NCBI RefSeq assembly: GCF_019059575.1
Contig: NW_024882919.1
Location: 1 to 64,000, forward strand
Length of the DNA: 64,000 nt
Origin: Amphibalanus amphitrite
Lineage: Eukaryota > Arthropoda > Thecostraca > Balanomorpha > Balanidae
Reading direction: 5' to 3'
This document shows, one piece after another, positions 1 to 8,800 of the stretch (its first letter is position 1; the number at the start of each line of letters is the position of its first letter). The notes beneath the pieces were generated by a model. That model worked only from the letters and a program-made list of their open reading frames with translations. It had not been told where the DNA came from and searched no databases. The translations under genes were made by a program, and so were the position numbers.

Positions 1-1106
1 GGGATTTTTACGTAAAGCCGTAGGTATGCCGAGCACGCGGTGTGAATCACGTCGCGTGCTCCTGAAAGAAATAGAACGAGCGGAGCGGGAACAAAGGCAG
101 GTATAAATGCGCCAAGGAATGACTGACAATGAAACAAGTTACAAGCAGGAAACGCCGGAAGACCATGCAATGCGCGATCAAGTCATCGGGGACGAGCCAT
201 TTTTAAAAAGAATAGAGATGGAGCACTTTTGTCTCCTAAGTTAGGAGAGCAGACCACTGTAACGCATACACCATTAAGATGGACCAAAGTCGAGCATATC
301 GTCCCACCCAATAGCAACGTCATTAATGAGTCTGGCATAATCCTGTAACAAGTTTAATCGAACTCAATTTTCATACACCATTGGCAATGTATGGTAAAGA
401 TACCCTGCAGATACCGAGCCTGTTTTTCGCATGCTCAAAATCCAAGCTAAGTCAGAGTACTAAGTCACAAAAGGTCACGAAAAGTTGTCAAGTACGAGTT
501 TGTCATGTAAAGTTTGTCTCGTATAGGTCATAATTGGCACACGCTTTTTGGTCCCTTTCGGAAATGCGATTCGATAACAGGCAACAGCTTCATCTAGCAA
601 ATGCATCGAAAAAGTTTAGCCACAGGTCACCTAAGATCGGGTCATCAGGTCATGGTAAGTGACCTTCGAAGCATGTAAACGTTTATTTCGGCTGCACCGG
701 AAAACAACTTATTTGAAATTTGCAGCTTGTAGTAGCGTTACATAGTCAAATGTCGACATGCGGTCGACATGCGATCTATACGGTCAGACAATATTTGTGA
801 CCTCCTAGCCATAATTCGAAGAGAGAAAATGAAACTGCACATACTTATGTCCTCTTTGGTAGGATAGATATTATAAATACTTGTAAAAGTGTGACACCTT
901 TAAGATAATGCACATGATTATTGCACCCATGACCCCGAATTTTAATATGTGCCGAAGGTGATGTGACGTATTATGGGTAACGTGAAGTCGCGAAAACGTA
1001 GCAACCCATTATTCGGAAGCGAATTGTTGCAGAGGCAAGCGTAAGCCATAAAAAAACATTTCCGATGTATTCCTCTCAACAATACGGATAAGCTCTTGCG
1101 CACGGC
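1..1106. other. non-coding flank, nothing recognised
   Basis: No open frame of useful length, splice-consistent exon or repeat family was recognised here. Base composition is close to balanced, unlike the GC-rich stretches further right. It may be intergenic or the intron of a gene lying to the left. Confidence 0.5.
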
Positions 1107-1145
1107 TAAGGTGAGCGAACATTGAGCGAGTGTTCGCTCACCTTA
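1107..1145. repeat. perfect 15-bp inverted repeat, 9-nt loop
   Basis: TAAGGTGAGCGAACA at 1107-1121 is exactly the reverse complement of 1131-1145, with a 9-base loop between. It is too short for a typical pre-miRNA. It could be a remnant of a foldback element or a protein-binding palindrome. No function can be assigned. Confidence 0.75.
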
Positions 1146-1195
1146 TTCTCTTCATGCCGGTCGTCGTTTTATCTATTATCGAATATAACGACTAT

Positions 1196-1357
1196 CGACG
1201 AGAGCAAGGGCTATGCTTCAGCATTAATCGTCGTTTAAATTTTTGCTTTGTTTCAATGCTCATTTATCATTGCAATTGTTGTCGCTTCAGCTGACATGGT
1301 GAAAATGATTCGCTGTAATGCGAAACTCGCTCGCTGAAGCATCACTCTCGTGTCGCG
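1196..1357. repeat. imperfect inverted repeat pair, possible small MITE
   Basis: A GACGAGAG...ATGCTTCAGC stretch near 1196-1222 recurs, imperfectly and in reverse complement, near 1330-1357. This gives a foldback of about 160 bp. No convincing target duplication is visible, so the transposon reading is tentative. Confidence 0.35.
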
Positions 1358-1548
1358 GCAGACGGAACAAACGATACGAAATATGACCTTATTTGGTCAG
1401 GTGATCATCGTATTCTAAGGACACGCCTTCAAAAGGCTCAAAATGCATTTTACATCCTTCGATGCGCCTCGATGAGGGGGACACAATGATCGTTAAATCG
1501 AGGTCGCATTTTATCTGACTATACTGAGTGCAGAACTGTTTTAGTAGC

Positions 1549-3370
1549 CAGGGGCGGATCCAAGGGGGGGGGGGTCACATGGGTCATGGCCCCCCCCCCC
1601 TTGAGGCCCGGGGGCCCAAAGACCTTCCAGGGGCACCACCGGCCTATCAGGGGTATCACAGTCCTGACAGGGGCACCACAGGACCGCCAGGGGCACCACA
1701 GGCCTAGCAGGGACACCACGGGCCTGGTGCCCCTGGGCCCTGACAGGACTGTAACGCCCCTGACAAGCCTGAAGTGTCCCCGGCAGGCACGTGGTGCCCC
1801 TGATAGGCCTGAGGCGCCCCTGCAAGGCCGGTGGTGCCCCTGGCAGGCCTGTGGTGTCCATGGCAGGCCTGTGGTGCCCTTGCTAGGCCTCTGGTGCCCC
1901 TGACAGGCTTGTAATGCCCCTGGAAGGACTGTGGTGCCCCTGGGCCCTGACAAGCCTGAGGTGCCCCTGACAGGCCAGAGATGCCCTTGCTAGGCCTGTG
2001 GTGCCCCTGGCAGGCCTCTGGTGCCCCTGACAGGCTTGCGGTGCCCTTGGAAGGACTGTGGTGTCCCTGGGCCCTGACAAGCCTGAGGTGCCCCTGACAG
2101 GCCCGTGGTGCCCTTGTTTGGCCTGTGGTGCCCCTGACAGGCCTCTGGTGCCCTTGCTAGGCCGCTGGTGCCCCTGGCAGGCCTCTGGTGCCCTTGCTAG
2201 GCCGCTGGTGCCCCTGGCAGGCCTCTGGTGCCCCTGCGCCCGGAGAGGACTGGTGCCCCTGAAAAGTCTGTAGTGCCCCTCGGCAGGCCCGTCGTGCCCC
2301 TGACAGGCCCAAGGTGCCCCTGCGAGGCCGGTGGTGCCCCTGGCAGGCCTCTGGTGCCCCTGGCAGGTCTGTGGTGCCCCTGGCAGGTCTGTGGCGCCCC
2401 TGGCAGACCTGTGTTGACTGGTGCCCCTGCTAGGTCGCTGGTGCCCCTCACAGACCTGTGGTGCCCCTGGGCCTTGACAAGCCTGAGATGCCTGGCTATG
2501 ACAGGCTCGTGGTGCCCCTGATAGACCAGTGGTGCCCTTGCTAGGCCTGTAGCGCCCCTGGCAGGCCTCTGGTGCCCCTGCTACCCCTGCGCCCTGAGAG
2601 GACTATGGTGCCCCTGAAAAGCCTGAAGTGCCTCTCGACAGGCCCGTGGTGCCCCTGGGCCCTGACAGGCCCAAGTTACCCCTGCGAGGTCGGTGGTGCT
2701 CCTGGCGGGCCTCTGGTGCCCCTGGCAGGTCTGTGGTGCCCCTGGCAGGCCTGTGTTGACTGGTGCCCCTGCTAGGCCGCTGGTGCCCCTCACAGGCCTG
2801 CGGTGCCCCTGGAAGGACTGTGGTGCCCCTGCCCCTACGGGTGCTCATGGGCCCAACAGGCCCGTTGTGCCCCTGACAGGCCTGTCGTGTATACTTGCTA
2901 GACCTGTGGTGCCCCTGCTTCCTGGCAGGCCTGTGGTGCCCCTGGCGGGCCTGTGGCGCCCCTACAAGGCCGTAGGTGCCCCTGACAGGTTTGTGGTGTC
3001 CCTGGAAGGACTTTGGTGCCCCTGACAAGCCTGAAGTGTCAAGGACAGACCCTTTAGACGCCAGGGTCAAGTTCGTCGGACTGACAACGATTTGCTTACC
3101 TGATAACGTTCCTGGTAAGTACTCATTACTCAGCGTCCACAACATATATACACATAGCACATTCATATATACTTGCTTACAATTGGTAAATGTGGTTGTG
3201 GCTAAGAGGTAAGATACTGACTAAAAATAAAAAAAAAAATAAAAACTGAAAATGGGGGCACCACCAAAATGAAGTGGACGAAATCCGTTGAGTTTTTAAT
3301 TTTGGGTATAGGTAGGGGCACCACTTCGATTCATGACCCTCCCCTTGGAGTTTTCCTGGATCTGCCCCTG
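1549..3370. mobile_element. non-autonomous hAT-type DNA transposon filled with a minisatellite
   Basis: The left end begins CAGGGGCGGATCCA. The right end, read in reverse complement, begins CAGGGGCAGATCCA. Both ends carry a nearby GGTCATG-like inner motif. The 8-bp word TTAGTAGC occurs immediately outside both ends (1541-1548 and 3371-3378), which is the target-duplication length typical of the hAT superfamily, as is a CAGGG terminus. The interior has no transposase and consists mostly of a 20-bp minisatellite followed by an AT-rich tail. The element is therefore a MITE-like passenger that needs a transposase from elsewhere. The exact target duplication implies that the boundaries are right and the insertion is not very old. 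Confidence 0.85.
1600..3045. repeat. 20-bp GC-rich minisatellite array inside the hAT element
   Basis: The unit is about GGTGCCCCTGGCAGGCCTGT, repeated some 70 times with substitutions. Occasional units are longer and contain a GGGCCCTGACA insertion. Because 20 is not a multiple of 3, each frame reads through a 20-residue super-repeat, which gives long collagen-like open frames on both strands. These frames have no splice sites or start context and are not genes. Confidence 0.9.
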
Positions 3371-3611
3371 TTAGTAGCTATCAAATGTCTTTTTTCTGCG
3401 ATGTAGATGGTCGACTCAGGATCCAATTTATAATAACGTCTACAAACCAGGAAAGTTAACCATCGACTACGTCTGGTGATAATCACATGATCTATGACCT
3501 GACATGCAAATAGCACAAATTGTTCCTTTACTATTTGTGACCGTCCATCAGCTATGATCAGCATTTACTCAGAATGGTCTCGGATCACCTTTCGAATGCC
3601 ACCAATTGCCG

Positions 3612-3743
3612 TCAATTCTGTGGCTCTGGGCTGCCATACTGGGGATGAAAAACATCATCCAGTCCCTGTCCATCTTCCAGTTTGGCAGCAACTTTGTTAG
3701 CCACCAGATAGACACGGGAATAATGGATTACAAAAGTTACTAC
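3612..3743 (-). CDS. possible terminal exon of unrecognised minus-strand gene
   Basis: Reading leftward, an AG at CTGCATTAG is followed by 43 open codons and a TGA. The frame has protein-like composition, including VYLVANKVAAKLEDGQGLD. It can join the exon at 3831-3972 in phase 0 if that exon uses the donor AAG|GTGTAA. The better-looking donor two bases further (GT|GTAAGT) would give a different phase and hit a stop, so the join is uncertain. I do not recognise the peptide and see no good minus-strand AATAAA between this exon and the hAT element. Confidence 0.3.
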   Translation of the reverse strand, partial: VVTFVIHYSRVYLVANKVAAKLEDGQGLDDVFHPQYGSPEPQN

Positions 3744-3830
3744 CTAATGCAGACAATGCAAGCCCCAGTACTCTGATTTCAGCTCAAAAGTGCTGTCATT
3801 CCCCATCTGCAGCCCTGGTTAGGTACTTAC

Positions 3831-3972
3831 ACCTTGGTCTTCCTGACTGGGATGAGCTGTCGCAGGGCAGCCGAATAGCGGCTGTAGCCCAGGCCGGGCT
3901 TGTACGACATCTCACATGGCTGGTAGACGTCATCACAGCTGCCACGGGAGATGGCATCCTCCATGGTATTGT
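3831..3972 (-). CDS. first coding exon of unrecognised minus-strand gene
   Basis: On the minus strand a good acceptor (CTCTGCCAACAG) is followed by an ATG at 3964. From there 44 codons stay open up to a strong donor GTAAGT after 3831; an overlapping GTGTAA donor lies two bases earlier. The peptide starts MEDAISRGSCDDVYQPCE and contains YKPGLGYSRYSAALRQL, which is compositionally ordinary for a protein but belongs to no family I recognise. A strong minus-strand donor AAG|GTAGGT after 4268 could end an upstream 5' UTR exon. The gene would then start in the same interval as the zinc-finger gene and run the other way. Only this 5' part can be supported. Confidence 0.55.
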
Positions 3973-4268
3973 CTGTTGGCAGAGAGAGGAAGTGGTCAGT
4001 GGATGACTTAACATTTGGAAAAATACACTTCAAAGGTGACCACTAGATCTAGACAAATGGTATTTACATACCTAGAGCAGATCACTAGTTTATTACTGTC
4101 ACATGAACTAATACCTACCCAAAGCTGTTTCAGTCTCAGTCTGTGTCAGGTAAAGTGAAGCACAGCCAATGCCAAAAAAAAATGTTCCCCGCACGCCCTG
4201 CACCCAGCACCGACACGTTGATGTCACATCGGCCCAGGAAAAAAAATATATTTTGCTATTTACCTACC

Positions 4269-4802
4269 TTGACCTGTTCTGTGCTCACAAACCGAACTTG
4301 AAGTCTCAGCTTCTTCACAGTTCACACTTCACACCCTTCCTTAGTATACTCAATGTCAATAAAAACACGCCCCCTGCCTCTAATGATCCATTCTCCCTCT
4401 ATAGCGCCACCGCGAACGGAGAGGGGGCGGAGCGGAGTGGAAAGATGAAAGATTCAAGAAAGATCTCTAGGGAAAGATCGCGGAAGCGGAGCCGAAAAGC
4501 ATATGACTGTTCTCACTCCGTGTCACTCGGAGTTGTGAGTCAGAATGTAGCCAATCAGCAATCAGCAACAGCTTCACGGTGTCAGCTGACTTCCCCAGCC
4601 TAGTTTCTGTTCTTCCCAAGAGATGTCACTACAAGCTGAAATGTTCCAGGCAAGTGCTGCCACCTAGCAGCATTTCCCGAAGATATCGCAGAGACGTGGA
4701 AAACGAAATTTTACGCTGCTAGGTGGCGGTGGTGTGCCGAAGACGCTTTGGGGATCTTTGGAAGGCTTGTTTGCTGTTCCGTGGATTGACTATTTAGAGA
4801 AG
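4269..4802. promoter_or_regulatory. candidate divergent promoter with CCAAT boxes and 13-bp inverted repeat
   Basis: This interval separates a likely minus-strand 5' UTR exon (donor AAG|GTAGGT after 4268) from a likely plus-strand 5' UTR exon (donor AG|GTAAGC after 4802). It holds CCAAT at about 4552 followed by a repeated ATCAGCAATCAGCA stretch. GCCACCTAGCAGC at 4659-4671 has its exact reverse complement at 4715-4727. The transcription start sites themselves cannot be read from the sequence. The layout is what one expects of two head-to-head housekeeping-type genes. Confidence 0.45.
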
Positions 4803-5756
4803 GTAAGCATAACATATCTTCTTTCATAATCAGTATTTAAAGCAGACCAGTGAGTTATGCCTTTTTATCCATGAGAATGGGAGAACTTGCCTTTAGTATG
4901 GCGGTCGCCCTTCGCGATTCCCAGCCGACTTGTCCGTGGAACGAACTGTTGAGACTGGCTGTTTTTGTTGGCCCATGTACTTCTCACATAAAGCGATTAC
5001 AAGTGGTGATTTTCATAGTTCCATCGGTTCTATCACAGGACAGGGATGTCAATAAATCGCGTGCGTCGTCGCGTGGCGGCGTTCAACGGCGGCGTCTGCG
5101 GCCAAAATGGCGCTGTTTGATTCTCACGCGGCGTCAGCGTTAGCGTTGGCCGTTGCACTGTACGAAGCGCTAAAACGAGATGAATTATGAATTAAATTAT
5201 CAAATACATACCCACTGATACTTATGTACATATTCTGGATGTCTTGGGATTATTTTTTTAACCAATGCAATCTTCAAAGAGTAGTTTTGTGACCTTTATT
5301 GATGTTGCCTACTTGATAGTCATTCCTTTTTATTGCCCTTACTTATCAACTTGTTGTATGAACTTTTTGGTGTAACTTGATGCTAGTTAGGATTTTTTTT
5401 ACTTTCAGCTAGCTTTATGAATTAAATTCATACAGTTCCTCTGTGTAAGTGGGTGCAAACTCTTGGTGCTAAGTTTTTGGATATGCTACAAATTGTTAAC
5501 TGCTAGTTGCACGACTGACTGATTGTGACCTGGCTTTGATTGTTGATTTCCAATCCAACTTATCACAAGTAGTGAAAGCTGAACAGGTTGTGTCAATGCA
5601 AAAGGATGCAACTGGCCACTGAATCAACATGCATTCCCACATGATCTCTGAACTCTCAAGCCTGAACCTGAAGTGGCTCAAATTTGGCTCTGCTGAGTGA
5701 TGACCAGCGTACTTCATTCAATTTGTTTTGTAATTTCTTCTGTCTGCATTTTTCAG
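4803..5756 (+). other. likely first intron of zinc-finger gene
   Basis: This AT-rich stretch runs between the candidate 5' UTR donor at 4803 and the acceptor TTTTTCAG at 5756. No coding exon or repeat was recognised within it. Confidence 0.4.
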
Positions 5757-5831
5757 GTGATGTCATCTCCAGAAAAGATGGCAGTAGAACCAGCTGAAGG
5801 TGGAGATGAGAGTGGCCCTGCTTCTTCCCAG
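5757..5831 (+). CDS. zinc-finger gene, exon with start codon
   Basis: The acceptor TTTTTCAG precedes GTG and then the ATG at 5760. Twenty-four codons (MSSPEKMAVEPAEGGDE...) end at CAG|GTATGG in phase 0. A second in-frame ATG follows six codons later. The next exon opens in phase 0 and continues the acidic, low-complexity N-terminus. Confidence 0.75.
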
Positions 5832-8800
5832 GTATGGCTCTGACAGCCAACAGTACACTTACTAACCTCCCTGGTAACATGACTAGTTTGGGACTTGTAG
5901 ATTTCTAGTTCTTATCATGTCTCATTCCCTTCTTGCATATACATTTGAAGCTCATGAACTGACATTTGGTAGTAAGAATGAGGTGAATAGATGAATGGGC
6001 TGAGGCAGCAGTGGCATATACTGGATTACTGACAACTTGCAAGTTGCATGGCTTCTGGCTTGGTAATATGGAGTAAATGTGTCTTCATGAGTCGACAGTG
6101 CTGCCATGCAAAGGAAGAACCATATGTGACATGTTTTGGCCCAGGTAACTTAACATTTTTTCTTCGCATGGCAGAGTGTCTGTCCTTCCTTATGACACTT
6201 GTCAGTTGTCCTAATTATTAGTGCCATAAAGATCACTGATGCTTATGTTTTGGTCCTCCTTTTGCTAATGCAGGAGATCGGCTCTTCAGCTCAGGCAGCC
6301 AACCTGACTGAAGAGGCTGCAGCTGAGCCTGAGTCTACCACAGCCCAGAACCCAGCTCCTGCCCCTAATCAGGAGGCCACCGCTACTCCTATGGAGCAGG
6401 ATCCCCCAGCTGACAGCGCAGCCCAGCCGGCCACCGAGACCCAGCCCGGTAAAGTGGAGCAGGTGGCCGATGAGCAGCCGGCGCCGCCCGCTGCCGAGGA
6501 CCCGGCGCCGCCCGCTGCCGAGGACCCGGCGCCTCAGGTGGAGGTGGCGGAGCCGGTGACGGAGCCGGCCGCCATCTCGGTACTGCCGCCCGACCAGGTC
6601 AGCCCGCCGGACCCCGCCGTCCTCACTATGGCGGACTCTGAGGAGCCGCCGCCGCCCCCGCCGCCGGCCGAGCCGGTGCCGGTGATCCCGCTGAACCGCA
6701 CCGAGATGCTGAATGCGGTGCTGGCCGGCCGGCGCTCCACTACGGACATCGCCCGGCTGCCCAACAAGCTGCAGCTGCCGCTGCCGCGAGAGGGCTTTAT
6801 GTGCGAACAGTGCGGCGAACGGTGAGTCAATCCTAATCCTGAGCAAGGCTTAGGAGTCAGAGTCGGTAGGTGTTGATAGTTTTGCCCGGAGTCGGAGTGG
6901 GAATCGCCAAATTATTACCAACTCCGCTTATTAGAGTCGACATTGCATGGCTTAAAGTCGTATTCGGTTCGGCCTGTTTGTTGGAGAATCTTACTTTCGT
7001 TATCTATGCTTTTTTCGAAGCTAGGTCGTGCTTTTAGTCTGGATGAGTGTTTTGAGCGTGAGAAGCATAAAACGGTGGCTGCGCCAGAACCTGTTTTTAG
7101 ATGAGGATGTTAAATTATGAAGTATAAATTAATTGCTGTGTAAGGCGGAGAAATGTGCGAATTTCAAGCGAGGCAAAAGCTAAACCGACTATATTTACTA
7201 TCGTGACGTGGAGTTTAAGAGAGATGTCCGGAGTCGGAGCTGGAGTGAGAGTCGGAGTCGGAGTCGATTTTTGGAAGCCGGAGTCGGAGTCGCCGAAAAT
7301 CCATCGGCTGCAGAGTGCAGCCCTGCTCCTAAGCCGCCTGTGCGAAGGTTTACAGGTGGGGATTGCCGAAATGCCCTGCTCCTAAGCCGCCTGTGCGAAG
7401 GTTTACAGGTGGGGGTTGACGAAATCCGCCGGCTTAGATCGGAAATTGCTGACTCTGTGGCTGGCGATGGCCCATAAGAAGTATTTGTATGGCTGATATA
7501 GCTGTTTTCTATCTGCTTTCGACCGTAAAATTTAGTTTTGTTATTAAGAGCGGTACCTGTCCCTGGTACTGGTATTTCACCGGATGGCGAGGAAGGGCAG
7601 ATAGCTGCTGATAGGGTTTTGTATGGGGTTTAAACATTTATGTGGGATTCAAGCGTTTTTTGTCATTGAGGACGCTAATTTGTAACACGGGGCGAATAAC
7701 ATATTCGCGGTGGTGAAAATTGCGGCAAGCGGATCATGCCGCTTTTAAAGATTCATAATGATTCATGGGCTCATAACTTACGTTTAACACAAGTGGCTGT
7801 CGCTTTTTGGTTCCCTTTCCCTAAAAAAGAACGACTTTATAAGGCTAACGTGTAAGCCGTTGAATGGTGGATTCGATGCTGTGTGACTGACGGGACTTAG
7901 GCCGGGCGCTAGCGGGCGACTCGGCAGCGCCCCCTCATTGGTGGCTCTGTAAACGTGCCGGCTGTGGCCGACCGAGGAGTTTTATCAAAAGTGGCTCGTT
8001 GCCGGCAGCAGCTGCTTTATTTCGGCTGCTGGTGAAAAATGCGGGCCAGCTGTCTGGAAATGATAAACGCATTGCCTGTGGGCTGTGAACGCCGTTATTG
8101 GCACCGGGTTTGGTTTAGGATTGATGTGTTATGTTCTGTGGTGTTTGCAATAGTCCCTATAAATGTATTGGTCTGCCGTGCCGCAGGTTCGTGCTGCCCT
8201 CCAGTCTGGCACTACACAAGAACCGACGCACCATGGAGATCGCCTTCAAGTGTAAAATAACTGACAAAACGTGCATCTTCTACAACAAGTGTCGATTTAT
8301 CGGTGAGTGGCGGGTACCGGTGCTCTACGGGTTGTCATTTATTCCGCGCCGACAGCATATTAACCGACGCTCTGGGACAGCTATGTCGTTAAAACCATCA
8401 TCGCATGTGTGTTGATTCCAAGGACATTCAGAACTACGTTGAATCCTCAACTGCAAAATGACCACCGTAGTCGACGCGCCTTAAAGCCCTAATAAACAAT
8501 AACTGAATCACTCAACTCCATTTGAGTATCCGGACCTGAAACCCGGCTGGTTGTGTTGACATGCCGTACCGATGACATGACTCTAACGATGACGCCTGTT
8601 TGTGTGCCACTCACAGAGCACCTGGACAGTCACGGTCTGGAAGCGTCGTCACTGGACCCCGAGTCGGTGGATATCTCGGCGCTGAGCGCCGCCGAGCTGA
8701 GCTCTCCGACTCGCGTGCTGCCGTCGCTCGGCGCCCGCCTCATCACCGGGCCGCCGCGGCTAGTGCAGATGGTGCACGCTGAGCCAGAGCGAAAGTAAGG

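Noticed and set aside
1519-3166. Several open frames on both strands with collagen-like repeats of about 20 residues (GLWCPWQACGAP and similar)
   Set aside because: They are the readings of a 20-bp minisatellite inside a transposon. All frames are open because the unit lacks stops, and there is no start or splice support.
6286-6846. Minus-strand frames over the zinc-finger exons
   Set aside because: They are GC-rich shadows of the plus-strand frame. The plus frame has zinc-finger motifs and matching splice phases; the shadows do not.
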